Positions 1 to 12,792 of a stretch of DNA of 64,000 nucleotides are shown here, in pieces. This DNA is from Terebella lapidaria (lineage: Eukaryota; Annelida; Polychaeta; Terebellida; Terebellidae), in assembly GCA_949152475.1 (NCBI GenBank), contig OX424555.1:97187515-97251514 (forward strand), in the 5' to 3' direction. A program made the translations under genes and the position numbers. Every line of letters begins with the position of its first letter. Within the stretch, counting starts at the first letter, position 1. The notes beneath the pieces are model-generated. The model saw only the letters and a program-made list of their open reading frames with translations. It did not search any database and was not told the origin of the DNA.

Positions 1-1700
1 GTCATGATGCGCCAATATTGTTAAGGTCACCCGCCCTGTTGAAAATAACATTCGGAGAGAGAACAGAACAAGCAATGCACATCAGATCTGCCAAAGAATG
101 GAGTGGAGCCATATGGCGTTGTCTCGAAAACAAAAAGTTGTTTTGTAAATATAACATTGTGCATCCACGGTGCATCTAGTGTTAGCTTACAGAATGTATG
201 GTTTCAGGTGTTGTTTGGCTACCACACTGTGAATGCATGCCACACATATTGATGTTTTGATTCATGCAATAGTTCCATTGTATATCCAATCCGATAAAAG
301 ATGGAAAACGCTGCATGGTTCATAATTGGTATATATCATAGTGCACCAAATTGATATAAATGGATTTATGCCAAACATGATATCGCTCGTGTTATTCAAG
401 AAAATCTAAACAATGTGGAGGCCTCTAAGATTTCAAATGAATGAACAATGTACAAACGTTATACGTGTTCCTTCACATCTCAATCTTAGATGTGAACATC
501 ATAACGTTCTACTTGACAGAGCAGTAAAACGTTCAGGTGATGTTGACTCCGAGAATAACAACAACGAATAATGCGAACTAAAATCAGTGTGCTATGTTCA
601 GTCAAATTTGGAACAAGGATATTGCATCTCGCAGAAAAATCACGCCCCAACAACCAGAAACATACGAGAGAAATGGAGTGCGCAATGTGTGTACATCGTT
701 TGGACTGTAATAATCGGATCCTTACCGTATTTGTATCAAGCGGGTATATTTTCAGGTGAATTGATACAAGTTGTGAAAAATAGTACCAGAAAAACGAAGT
801 TTTAGAAGGTCTTTACAAAAATCATCTCCTACTGGTCATAGTGCACTCAATTGCTTCTATTGGGTGTTCTAATAGGTGGTGTTTTATGCACATAAACACG
901 AAAAAGATGTCAACTGTCCCTTAAATACATTTCATCCAATGTCGCTGAAAAGCATCTGTTCTGTACAATTAGGTTTTTTTTTCCTCTGTTGATTTCATCG
1001 ATTTCTCAAGTAAAACTCTGGGGTTGTACCCATTAACTCCTCCCGTTGATCCGAGCGCACAGTTATTAGTGCGTACAACAGTCAACAAGTTGTTCAGATA
1101 TAGTGGTGCACTGTCCTAAAATACGTATGTGGCCATTACGATGTTCTAGTGTGTCCTTGGACAACATTTTTTTTGTGACAGGTTGATATTTTACCCTTAC
1201 GTCAAAAATGGAATGTGGCTCTTACCCGGGGGCTCTTATGAATATTCTTAATAAAGTACTAGTAAAGTGCAAATATGATATTCAAATGAAGGATCTCATT
1301 GATCTGAGCAAAATGTTCTTTACGGTATATCAATATCACTATCCGTTCAAAAGTTACAGCCATTTGAAACTGCCATTCTGGCACTACATTACAGAAACCA
1401 CTTGAAAAGTTTTAGCAACTCATTAATATGCAAATTAGATGTTAATGAGAATTCACGACGTCATGAAGCCATGATATAATGATTCTTATTCAAGGTTTCG
1501 ACGATCAGACTAGTGCATAATTATTATTATGTACCATGCATAGTCAATATCCACAAAACCAATAATGTTGCTATGGCTACCAGTCGTTCCCTATAGCCGT
1601 AGTTACCCATGGTTACCATGGCCGTTAACTAAAGTCAATCATCTCCAGGCTTTCGGTCGATTATTTATGAATTGAATTAATATAGAGCTCAAGTTGGCAC
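1..1700. other. No recognisable feature
   Basis: AT-rich sequence with only short chance open frames. I see no exon borders, tandem repeats or known element ends. The segment from about 1400 to 1700 is low-complexity intergenic-type DNA. Confidence 0.4.
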
Positions 1701-1714
1701 CATTTCCATTTGTG

Positions 1715-1880
1715 CAGTTCTAATGTAAGTATCAATCTATTACCACCGATACAACCAAATTTTGATGATTCCAATAACAAACGTAAAATACAACATTTTG
1801 CAATAGAAACAAAGCCCAACCAAATACTTTATCAAAAGACACACTGGCGTCATCAGGGCAGACAGTGTGGATATGGGGTA
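1715..1880 (+). repeat. Family A repeat, partial copy
   Basis: This matches the first half of the ~357-bp family A. It begins at AATGTAAGTATCAATCTATT and runs through the shared block around ACACTGGCGTCATCAGG to CAGACAGTGTGG, where similarity stops. The short open frame here is only family A read in one frame and is not a gene. Confidence 0.8.
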
Positions 1881-2293
1881 TACCGGGTCACTGGTTACCT
1901 TGACAACAACAGAAAAAGGTAAAACACTGATTATTCATATTGAAAACTTTATGGAATAAGTTTTGATGAATAAGCATAACATCAAATTAATGAATAATAA
2001 ATATCAAAATACTTAATTAAAACAGCTTCCCCCGATGATGTCATGAATATCTCATTTGCATACTAATTAGCTAAACTGTTTTGAAAAAGCAAGTTTTCAT
2101 AGTTCAGTCTTTAAAGTGCTGTAACTTTTGAACGGATTGTGATATTTGCGTGCCGCAAAGACCATTTTGCTCAAATCAATGAGATCTTTCATATAAGTTC
2201 ACTTCATATATGCACTAGACTAGTACTTTAAAGGTACTAAATGATCAATGGGCTACACAATTCACAGCCGGACAGAACGAAACTAATTTACTT

Positions 2294-2490
2294 GGAGTGC
2301 GTTGTGTGACTAAGCCTGAATGGTCACGGAATCCTGCTATCCAGACCACACATCTAGTGTCATCGGTAGTCGTAACGAATATAAAAAAAACAAAGAAACA
2401 ATATTCGATACGACTATTGATGACACTAGATGTGTGGTCTGGATAGCAGGATTCTCTCACCATTCAGGCCTAGTCACGCAACACACTCTG
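2294..2490. repeat. Foldback element with ~85-bp arms
   Basis: The left arm (about 2294-2380) is the reverse complement of the right arm (about 2405-2490) with only a few mismatches. Both contain a block reading ATCCTGCTATCCAGACCACA or its complement. The short A-rich loop lies near 2378-2405. Because of the symmetry both strands give near-identical short open frames, so neither should be read as coding. It looks like a MITE; ACTTG/CAAGT just outside may be part of the terminal repeat. No target duplication is clear. Confidence 0.85.
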
Positions 2491-3494
2491 AGCAAGTTAG
2501 AATCTATAACTATACTCACTGATTGTCTCATTGGCTGGCTGGCGTTATGCTAAGCAAGAAGACAGCTATGTGTACACTAAAACGCTGAAATTATCTGTAG
2601 TCTGAATGTAGTTTGAATGTAGCAATGTGAGTCCACATAATGGCAGTTAAGGACGCCTTTTCAGTCCATTATCTTCTCTGTGCTTCTCTTAAGCTGAAAA
2701 TTCACACACGAAATCCAGACTCACAAACTGAAGTGATGTGCGTGATATACTGAACTTGAAAGCTGCTGAAGGCGCGCTTGTCGTGTCTCGCATCTGTCAA
2801 ATCATAATGCAGTCTGTTTGCAAAAATAACTTTGGTTGGCAAGAAACGGATTTCCATCAGTAAGACAAACCGGTTGCCATTGAAACTCTTGAGACAAGAT
2901 TCGCTTACCATTTGCCTCAACAATTGTCTCATTGTTTTAATGACAGACCTGGTGTGGAATAGCACGTTTTGCTGAAAGTCACAATAATATCAGCCATGCT
3001 CATGTTCATGGAGCTAACTATGTCATCTGGGAGTGAATCAACACCAATCGATAACAAATTGATCGAAATGCGGGTACCTTATGTCTAGCATCTACTTTCC
3101 ATCAATAATCCAGTAGGATGCTACTGTGAACTGCAAATATAAAAAGTGACGATGGACAGACGGACGGATGATAACGTGCCAATACATGTCATCTCCAAAT
3201 CTTCAGTCAATTTGCCACTGCTGGATATGCTTGATAAACGTCTTGATGTTTTGTTGTTCCGAAAACTCACCCAGACACAAGTTTCTTCCTGAAGGAGGAC
3301 AATTAAACTTGGCATCACTTTCCATGACACAGATCCCCTTTAACAGCATGAAATTTATCGTGGACAGGAAACATTGGCCGAACAAGGCATAATGTGTCAA
3401 ATACAGCTCTTGTCTGTATCATTGCGGATTTAGGTCGTTGTGAATACAACCGCACAAATGCTTTGCAATCAAACATTTCAAATCTCAAATAGAT

Positions 3495-6215
3495 TATTCA
3501 CATTTGTTGATGTTTATTTCCACCAGATTGAAACTACTGTAAATATCCAACTTGGTCCCACATTTCTTGAAATACACCACGGGATCTGCGATCGGAATGT
3601 TTGTAGAAACATCAAACTTCATATCGCCAACTATGAGCAGTCCACTGTAGATAATAAATATTTACGGGCATTTTGTCCTCAGGCGATGCCGAAGATAGCA
3701 GCCAATAAACATGGAACGGTCAAAAACGCGCCTGCTGTGACTAAAACTTTCATAGATGATGGATTTATCTAGTGACGTAGACGATGGTTTGGCGGATGGT
3801 ATTCGTTCTTGGTCACTTGATCATTCGTTCTTACATGGGATTATGAATATCAATATGTGACTGGCTTGATTATGAAGTTTGATTGATATATTAACCACAA
3901 TATCGCATCACTCATTTGTAGAGCACAATGAAATTTGAGACATACATGCATGTAAGGTCACGCAGTGACTCCGGTCCAAAGAGGTATTCCAGGATGAACG
4001 CCAGATACTCCCATCAAGGATCCTTGCTCCCATGATAAATTCCAGTGTACTCGATTTCCAAAGTATACAGCTAAAATACAGTAATATTTGACAGTTAATT
4101 CTTATGAGAAGAATGATACACCAATACAGGGTTTGATACTGTCTCTAAACCCATTGATCTTCTATACTGCCTATCAGAACGAAATGAAAGATTTACCAAA
4201 TTATGCTCACCTTCCGAGAATCACTGATACATAAATCGTCTTTCTGTATCAGAAAACATACACATGACAGCATTGTGGGAGATATAAATCCCCATAAGGA
4301 ACAGAAAATAAATTGCTGACAGGATACAGTTCCTGAGCATGACATAATATGTCTGGTCTATATGTTGTCTCTACCCTGACTCAAATACTGGAACCTTGTG
4401 TGGTTGTCGATATACATGTCATCAAGGAAATCACTCGTTTCTCAAACTTTCGAATCTGAAATTGAATATCCACAACTTCCCTCACGCATATTCTCAGTCA
4501 TTGAGACACGGTTTGAAGGTAAATAAAATTGTGCAAATTAATTTAAATTAAATCTTCTCCTTTATTCATCACTTCCCAATGACATAAGCTGATGATATGA
4601 TTGACAAATGTATATGTGGAAATATTTTCATCCTGCCTATGAACTCTTCAATCTGAATCGGTAGTTAAACGTCGATAGTGAGATGATCGGTATCATTAGG
4701 CCAGATAAGCACGATATCATATATACAACATATTTATGAATCATGTTTGTGAATGTTTTATATTGATAGCCCATATTCGTTTCGCCTGTGCAAGTTTCTC
4801 TTCATACATACTGCTCTTCATACATATTGTACCATGGAATGTCAATGAACAGATATTTAGACTACGAACCAGCCTCTCTAATGCGTGATGGATATATCAT
4901 GTAGAATGCGCATCATTGTAAATATTGACAGGGTGTAATGTTCTCTGTGAAATAGACAAATAGATCTATATTGGACGAAGCTAAATGTGTACCCAGCAAT
5001 TGACATAATGGCCCAGAGGAACTCAGCGAATTAAGGCGAACAAAGCTGGTATTATCCATTTTTATGTGGACAGTGTCCCATGGTTGTCGGCTGAGAATCC
5101 GAGAACCAAATAGTGGTGCCATTGCTTGCCCTTTTAATGGCTATCGTCAGAATGCTACGACTATGTCATTGTCAGGCGTTACATTAAATGAAGCATACTG
5201 GTCGAATTTCTCCATCGAATATCAATTCCTTAGTGTGAAGGCCTTCAACAGTTTACACATAACTAAACATCTAATTTCTTGCAGGCCAACTCAAATGAAA
5301 TTACAGGAGTGTTACGAACAGACCTCAACAGAAGTTTTCAATATGTGAAAACCAAGACCATACCTCAGGATTCCTCCCACGTAGCGAATAACTCAATCAT
5401 CACGAGGTATGGAACGGTCCATATTTCCAACCACATTGGGGCACATTGAATCTTTTTTATAGCTTCCTTCCAAATGGTCTCCGCATCACAAAGCTGCACA
5501 GTGAGTCCCTCGTGGCACGTCAGGTATGAAAAAGCGTGGGTGCTTATGGGGAGAGCAGCATAATCACAAACTAAATGAAAACTACTCTTGGCGCAGTTTA
5601 CAGCAGAAAACACATTACTCTGTTCGTGTTCTTCTTCTCGTCCGTCTGCAATTCTGCAGAAACGTGAAATATCACAACAACAGTACGACTGTGATGTCCT
5701 GGGATCAGTGTCTCGGTGATATCCATCAAAGTGATTTGGGGCAAAACTAGTCACAAATTCATGATTTACGGATGATAAAACAGTGAGAGTTTGACGTAAT
5801 GGAATGATAGTATGGTTGATCTTGGTTTCCCATGGTAATCGATTAGGATGTCCGTGTGAACTTTTACGCATGATGCACTGATCAGATATTTCACATTCAC
5901 AGAGTCATTGGCTATTGATTTCGAGATCTTAAATATCGTATTTCATCTCATTCTATGATATTTGTCTCCACGAAAGATGGCGGATCACGGCTCATACACA
6001 GATTAACAGTCGCCAGTAATGTAATTGGACAGTCTTAGTGCCTAGGGGTTAACGGAACATGTACATCACTCTGTGTACATCGATTCGCCAGAGATTGATG
6101 TCAGTCTGATGTTGTTTATTGATCGATGACAATAGAGCCACTTTGCCTCAATTTTGATTCGGCTTTGAAATTGTTCGATCTATCTAGTTTCCACATACAT
6201 ATCGATGACAATCCC
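3495..6215. repeat. Unit C, copy 1
   Basis: First of four long diverged direct repeats. Ordered landmarks shared with the others include a GATGTTTATTTCCA block (about 3507), a GATGGTTT..TATTCGTTCTTGG block (about 3784), the stretch 4200-4510 ending in TCCACAACTTCCC, a block 4850-5110 containing GCGAATTAAGGCGAACAAAG, and 5390-5750 containing GAGTCCCTCGTGGCACGT. The nearby segment 3345-3420 matches 27775-27830 of copy 4, so a fragment of a further copy may lie upstream. Function is unknown. Confidence 0.7.
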
Positions 6216-6503
6216 GAAAAGGAACATAATCTGATAATAGACAACAGTTCTTTGATAGCAAAGTTAGATTTTTAATCAGACTTTAATTTCAGGCGCTCCA
6301 TAAATTCTCCGAGTTTGCACTAATTAGCGCCATGAAAACTGAACCAAATGGTTAAAAGAAAAAATGCAAAATATTACTTACTTTCCACACACATGAACAC
6401 GTTTATGCTGTATACATAATACGTTTATGCTCTTTATGCTCTATACATAATAAATATATTATATTCGTGAAAAACAATAGCACGTTTGTTTATTTTCCTG
6501 GTG

Positions 6504-7316
6504 GAATGTAAGTATCGATCTATTACCACCAACACAGCCAAATTTTGATGATTCCAATAACAAACACAACATTTTGCAATAGGAACAAAGCCCAACCAAT
6601 TACTTTATCAAAAGACACACTGGCCTCATCAGGGGCAGATAGTGCTGTAAATGTAGTTGTTTCTACTGTACACCTGATGGAATTAGTATACAACTGCCCA
6701 ACAACCTATCAAAATAATTTAGAAATCCGAAACAAACCCCATGGAATAGACATATGACAAGTACATAAGTACGTAATCACAAGCCAAAAGGCTACTGAGT
6801 TGATGGTACCCTCGGTGACAGATTTAACGTCCACCAGCAGCGACACCGGCTCAGTGGTATGAATGTAAGTATCGATCTATTACCACCAATACAGCCAAAT
6901 TTTGATGATTCCAATAACAAACATAAAACATTTTGCAATAGGAACAAAGCCCAACCAATTACTTTATCATAAGACACACTGGCGTCATCAGGGGCAGACA
7001 GTGTGGTAAATGTAGTTGTTTCTACTGTACAATTGAGGGAATTAGTATACAACTGCCCAACAACCTATCAAAATAATTTCGAAATCCGGAACAAACCCCA
7101 TGGAATAGATATATGACAACTACATAAGTACCTGATCACAAGCCAGAAGGTTACTGAGTTGATGGTATCCTCGGGGACAGATTTAACGTCCACCAGCAGC
7201 GACACCGGCTCAGTGGTATGAATGTAAGTATCGATCTATTAACACAAATACAGACAAATTTTGATGACTCCAATAACAAACATACAACATTTTGCAATAG
7301 AAACAAAGCCCAACCA
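6504..7316 (+). repeat. Family A tandem array (about 2.3 units of ~357 bp)
   Basis: GAATGTAAGTATCGATCTAT recurs at about 6505, 6862 and 7219, giving a ~357-bp unit. Each unit runs through a GACACACTGG..CAGTGTGG imperfect inverted repeat, a GTAGTTGTTTCTACTGTAC block and a CACCAGCAGCGACACC end that joins directly to the next unit. The third unit breaks off at 7316 into a minisatellite. Tandem head-to-tail copies of a dispersed family suggest either a satellite core inside a larger element or tandem retroelement insertions. Confidence 0.9.
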
Positions 7317-7535
7317 CGATTACGAACCACGATTACGTTTTGGAACCACGATTACGATTTGGAACCACGATTACGATACCATTTGGAACCACGATTTGGA
7401 TTCCAAATACAAATACGATTTCGAAATACGATTTAGTGTAAATACGATTTAGTGTACAACTTTTTTTTGTATTTGTAAATACGATTTAGTGTTCAATACG
7501 TGGTTTCAAATACGATTTGGAACCACGATTACGAT
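7310..7535. repeat. Degenerate minisatellite of GGAACCACGATTACGATT type
   Basis: Repeated variants of ACCACGATTACG and AATACGATTTAGTGT run for about 225 bp immediately downstream of the truncated third family A unit. The units drift in sequence along the tract. Confidence 0.85.
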
Positions 7536-8165
7536 CACAGTAAAATGGCGTGCATCCCGATTACATTCGGTGCAACCACTGCCAAAACTGGCCAGAGCTT
7601 TAATTTGCATCGCAAAGTCGAAACTAGAATAATTACGTGAAGTCGGACTTTGACGGTTTTAGATGTGGGCAGCGCATGTGTATGGAGCGTTTTTAGGGTC
7701 AATATTCATTGACATGCATTGTAGATTTTCTTGTTGTGATTGATTGTTTCAACCGCAAAATTAATTATTCCACATTGCTGTTTCTAAACTTTCTGTGTCG
7801 AATTTACATATTCTTACTGCATAGTTCTAACTTCCATCTCCTTTCTGCTTACTTCCAAGTTCTCACTGGTACTTTCTCAATGCTTAATTCATCATGTCAC
7901 ATTCTAACACCTTTGTCCGTGCAAACTATCAAAAACAAATCGCATCTGGCATAATGCATATGAAACTCAGCACATTTCATTTAGAATAAAGCACATCGCA
8001 CGAAGAACAAAGCATAACGAATGAAGCATTTCATGTGCCAAAATTACTACTGCACTATTATGACGACAGACAGCGCTGCGGGTCGAGTGGCCACATTGTG
8101 AATGAGAAACTGAAGACTCCCGGATGAAGGAAAGACCTTGGTTTGATGGACCGCTGGTCCGGTGC

Positions 8166-9330
8166 AGTATTTTTAGCTTACCAACCCATGGCCCGATAAG
8201 CTATTGGCGTGGTTTTTCGTCCGTCGTCCGTCTACACTCTCTGGTTTAGGGGCTTGAAAAGCTGAAAATAGCCCAATCCACTTTTTATGAGCAGACGTGT
8301 ATTTTGGGGATTAATTTGGGGATAAGGGGCTCACACGAGAGAGGAAATTTAACATGGTGAAAGCCCTTTAACCTAAAAAATTGGTACGTTCGTCCGTCGT
8401 CCGTCCGGCAAATAACTTTTTGGGGCCTTGATGAAGATTTTTTCTGAAAATTTACTAAAACATTCCTTGGGTTAATACCCTGAGACGTTTTGTTTTCGTT
8501 TTTTTTTTATTATTATTCAATCGTTTTTGCCGATTTGGCGGCCATTTTTTTATGAAAAGTGGCTAATTTTGGACTTTGATGGCCTTTTTCTCGAAAACTG
8601 TCTGATCTGTTTGCGCTTTTTGTTTCAAGACATCTCCCTCATGTACATCAATGGCAAGTTTCATTGTCCTTGAATCGCCGGTCTGCGTGTGGCAGCCATT
8701 TTGATTTTTTTGTCCCAAATCGAGCCACTATTCGTTCTGAGCCATTTCCAGCAAAAACTTTTTTTTTATTTGCCATTGAAAAATTTTTGGGACTTTTTTG
8801 GGAAAATTTTGGGGAAAATTTCACCCAATTTTTCTTTCATAATGGGAGCTTTGCGGGGGTAAACTCCTAGAACTTTTCAAGATACAGCGTAGTATTGGCA
8901 CACTCAAATGGGAAATCATATATTTCAGTTTGAATGATGACCTTGAATTTGATTTTGAATGACTTTGAAAGGTCAAAATGACCTTACGTTGTCAAAAGAA
9001 ACGATGATTTTTGTCTTTGGCTGCCATTTTCTCAAAAACTATTCAGACAATTCTCCTCAAAATCTCTATGTAGTACCTTTGTGATGTGTATAAGTTTTGT
9101 TTGCTTTTAAATCGACGGTGTGTGAATAATGTCATTAACGAAAGAAACTTGATGTAACTTGATTTCGTATTATATTCCATACAGGAAATGTGTGTTTGGC
9201 AACATTTACGAGCATGTTTTGACAATAGGTTTGAAGATCAGAGTAACAATTTGTTTTTTGGAAAATCAGTACTGTGTAATTCTCATGATCTGCCGGTAAG
9301 CTGCATCACCCTTGGTGCTACGTTGTCTCT
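8166..9330 (-). repeat. Family B copy nested in the long-inverted-repeat element
   Basis: The ends (TTAGCTTACC near 8172; GCCGGTAAGCTGCATCACCC near 9291) match the reversed ends of the copy at 28242-29956. The body includes CGTCCGTCGTCCGTC, GGCGGCCATTTT, AGCCATTTCCAGC and alternating GACCTTGAATTTGA blocks. No coding potential; long T runs derive from the family itself. Confidence 0.8.
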
Positions 9331-9856
9331 TTATTTGGCAAACAGGTAACTAAGATCTATATGTTAAATCCAATACAACTACCGTAGCGCAGTACTAGTG
9401 TATCTACTTTACTGTCACAAGTTGGAATCGTGCCAAATTAACGGTATGAAGAAATTATGATTGGAGAGATCACCATATTTAGCCTTGAAAGAGATAGCCA
9501 TCAGTTTCCTGAGAATTTTTTTTCACATCTCAATTATCACTGTCCATTCTCAAGTAATGACCATTTTGTGTATGTTAATTGTAGGCCTATGTCATGATAA
9601 TTGCACTTAATTCGCAACAGTGTATTATATTATAATGAGTGTTCATGACGTCACATCGAAAATTGATTTTAATGAGCATAGAAATCTTATTAATAGGCTC
9701 ATATTAATCATCTCTCACTAGACTCACTATTCGTTTATTTACAGGGCAGGGTGCGGGGGTCTGTGCTCATCTGCATGAGTGTGGCACCTGTTGGTCGCGC
9801 CAATGATAAAGGAGGTCTTAGTTTCTCATACATCATGTGGCTACGTGCGGCCAGCG

Positions 9857-9944
9857 CCTCCTGTCGTCATAATGTTGCAGTAGTAATTTTGTCCACAACA
9901 ATTACTACTGCATCATTATGACGACAGGCGGCGCTAACCGCCGA
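9857..9944. repeat. Inverted repeat (~36-bp arms)
   Basis: The left arm starts AGCGCCTCCTGTCGTCATAA and the right arm ends in TTATGACGACAGGCGGCGCT, with a short loop around TTGTCCACAAC. A single half of this hairpin also occurs at about 8040-8075 in the left arm of the enclosing element, so it is probably an internal or inserted MITE. Confidence 0.85.
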
Positions 9945-11159
9945 GTGCTTCATTCTTTGTGCGTTGTTCATCATGCGATATGCTATATTCTAAATGCAAT
10001 GCGCTAAGTTCCATATGCATTGTGCCAGATGCGATTTGTTTTTGATAGTTTGCATGGACAAAGGTGTTAGAATTTGACATGATGAATTAAGCATTGAGAA
10101 AGTACCAGTGAGAACTTGGAAGTAAGCAGCAAGGAGATGGAAGTTAGAACTATGCAGTAAGAATATGTAAATTCGACACAGAAAGTTTAGAACCAGCAAT
10201 GTGGAATAAAGAATTTCGCGGTTGAAACAATCATTCACAACAAGAAAATCTACAATGCATATCAATGAATATTGACCCTAAAAACGCTCCATACATGTGG
10301 GCAACGCACTCGAGGCTAATGAATGTTTGTGGACATTATATTCTCATGCAACACCAAACATAGAGGCAAATAAGCATGAAATCGCCAGAAAAGCGTCTGT
10401 GACTGAAACTGTAATAGATGGATCGAGCATGTGACAGTAAGCGATGGTTTAATGGGATATTCGTTCTTAGTCATTGACCATGTTGACACTTTTCTTTCAT
10501 ATGTGGATTGTGTTACATTCGGAATAGCTTGATTCTGGCGTTACAGGTGATTACCACGTTTGATTAATAACGTTTGGTTATTCACTAGGCCATATCATGG
10601 TATTTGTAGAACACAATGATACATGTATTTGGGATATACATACATATGGTATTGTTGTCGTGTAAAAAGACATTCCATGATCAATGCCAATGTCCGATTC
10701 CCAAAGTATGTACATGAAATACAAGAAAATTTGGCAGCTCATTTTTTATTGAAAGAATCGTACATCATTTCAGTGTTTGAGTACTGTCATCACGTACTGG
10801 CCATTAGAAAAATATGCATGATTTACCAGTCATGCAAATAACTTTGTAGTTTTCAGACAGGTTTTGTTCCAAGAAATCATTCGGACATAAAGCTTTTTCC
10901 GTATGAGAAAATTTACACACGCATTGTGGAGGATATCAATCCGCATTAGGAACAAGAAACACATGTTGTTTTTACCATGACTCAGATATTTAAAGTTTGT
11001 GTAGTTGAATGATGAAAATATAAATTGGAATATCCACAATTTCCCTAGGCATATTCTCACTCATCAAGACGATGTGGAAAAAAGAATATATTTGCATCCT
11101 CTTGATTGTCAATGAACCTTTCCGTGTTCTATGTTTGGTGGTTAAACCTATACCATAAA

Positions 11160-11455
11160 CTCAGAAGTATTTTGGCTTGTGATAAGGCACTTATGTACTT
11201 GTCATAATGTTTGTTTCGGAATTCTAAATTATTTGCATATGTCGATGGGCAGTTGTACACTAATTCCATCAGGTGTACAGTAGAAACAACTACGTTTCAC
11301 ACACGGGATGTCGCTCATGACGCTAGAGTGTCTTTGGATAAACTATTTGGTCGGGCTATGTTTCTATTCCACAATGTTGTATTTTACGTTTGCTCTTCAG
11401 CATATCTATAATATATAATTGTATTGGTGGTAGTACATTGCTAGTTTCATTCGAA
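11160..11455 (-). repeat. Family A repeat copy
   Basis: Reverse-orientation copy starting at TTTTGGCTTGTGATAAGG and including GGGCAGTTGTACACTAATTCC and GTCGGGCTATGTTTCTATTC. Similarity ends near 11450. Confidence 0.85.
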
Positions 11456-11525
11456 TCGCCAGATAGTGAGAGGTCAAGATCAGAAGGGTAGATGAGCAAG
11501 GTATCATGGATACAACATACCTCTG

Positions 11526-12792
11526 CAGGGGCGGGTTTAGGGGGGGGGGCAAGGGAGCCTCGCCCCCCCCCCCCCTCCTAAAAAAAGGAAAAAGAGAAGA
11601 AAAAAGAAGGAAAAGGAGAAAAAGAGAGGGGAGGAAGTGTATTCATGATAAATTACACCGGGAAGTAGCTCTAACTTCTGGGGCCCCATGTCGCGAGTAA
11701 TGTATTCACTCTATAGCCTACCCACCTGTTTCCAGTGAAAGCATTTTATGCCCTTCACCTTCTATAAATGATTTGAGAGCATTGAATGGCCAAATACACT
11801 TGATCATCTGATGGGGTCCAAAACTGAGTAATATTTTATGTCATAATTTGTTTCAACTACAGTGATCATGCATTTATGGGTGTTAAGTAATGCTTGATAG
11901 TTGGATCCAGGAGAACTCTGGGATGCTGTATTAGGCATGCGAATATCGCCAGCTTCTGGGCCCTTGAGTGGGCCCCAGACCCCCGACCGACAGGGGCTTG
12001 CTTCAAGTTGCCTAACAACATTTCAGAACTAGACTTTCCTTCAAATCCTAGATTTGCCTGAATCAGCCATACAACACACTCTTTAGGGGGATGGGAAATG
12101 GACCAAAGGGAACCTGTAAAACACTCTACTGCATATCCCTTCAGCTTCTGGGGCCCTCAAGCGAGTCCCAGACCCTCGGTTCTCGCTTCACGACAATTCA
12201 TATCTTGGCCTTCCTTCAGAACCTTGGATTGACCCAAGATCAGGTATTCATAAACGCTCCAAGGCCATGGATATTGGACCAAGGAGAGCCCTAGAACACA
12301 TCATTGGGGATGCATAAATCTTCGGCATCTGGCCGGTCGACACGGGCTTGCTTCACCTGGCTTAGTAACATTTCATAAATGGGCCTTCCCTCAAATGCCA
12401 GATCTGCTCCGAATTAGCCATGCAAAAAACTCTTAGGGGAATGGACAAAAGTAAACCTATGAAAAACACCACTGGGCATGCAGATCCTTTCAGCTTCCGG
12501 GGCCCTAAAGCGGGCCTCAGACCCTTGGCCTCGCCAACTCGCTTCACAACATTTCATATCTTGGCCCTCCTTCAGAACCCTCGATCCACCCCAGATCAGG
12601 CATTCATAAACTCTACAAGGCCATGGAATTGGTCCAAGGAGAGCCCTAGAACACACCATTGGGGTGCATAAACCTTCAGCGTCTGGGGCCCTTAAGCGGG
12701 CCCCAGATCCCCCGCCGACATGGGCTCGCTTCGCTCGCCGCTCTGTCGATCAAATGTTTTGGCCCCCTCCCAAAATCCTATACCCGCCCCTG
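11526..12792. mobile_element. CAGGGGCGG-ended transposon with internal satellite
   Basis: The left end reads CAGGGGCGGGTTTAGG and the right end TACCCGCCCCTG. The 5-bp CTCTG is present directly outside both ends (11521-11525 and 12793-12797). The interior consists of repeats of about 180 bp with alternating variants, each carrying a CTTCTGGGGCCC..AAGCGGGCCCCAGA motif (for example near 12139, 12486, 12678). No transposase frame, so it appears non-autonomous. A G/C-run rich left end spans 11538-11575. The same family recurs at 48651-50093. Confidence 0.8.

Larger units (their letters stand above)
7680..10294. mobile_element. DNA-transposon-like element with long inverted arms
   Basis: The left arm (7680 to about 8130) and right arm (about 9780-10294) are reverse complements over roughly 450 bp with modest divergence. 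Both ends read GTATGGAGCGTTTTTAGGGT inward. The 4-bp ATGT sits immediately outside both ends (7676-7679, 10295-10298). ATGTGGGCA-type sequence is also shared by both flanks, so the exact target duplication is uncertain. The right arm holds a hairpin (9857-9944) built on CTGTCGTCATAATG / CATTATGACGACAG. A family B copy is nested in the middle (8166-9330). The short frames at 7709-7954 and 9990-10265 are the same arm read on opposite strands. No transposase is visible. Confidence 0.75.

Noticed and set aside
3440..3772. 110-codon plus-strand open frame
   Set aside because: Also inside unit C; the matching region in copy 3 is disrupted by indels.
5365..5871. 168-codon minus-strand open frame
   Set aside because: It lies inside unit C. 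The homologous stretches in copies 3 and 4 carry stops and frameshifts, so it is not a live gene.
7709..7954. Hydrophobic frame repeated at 9990-10265 as a membrane protein
   Set aside because: The two frames are the two inverted arms of one transposon-like element; no independent sign of coding.
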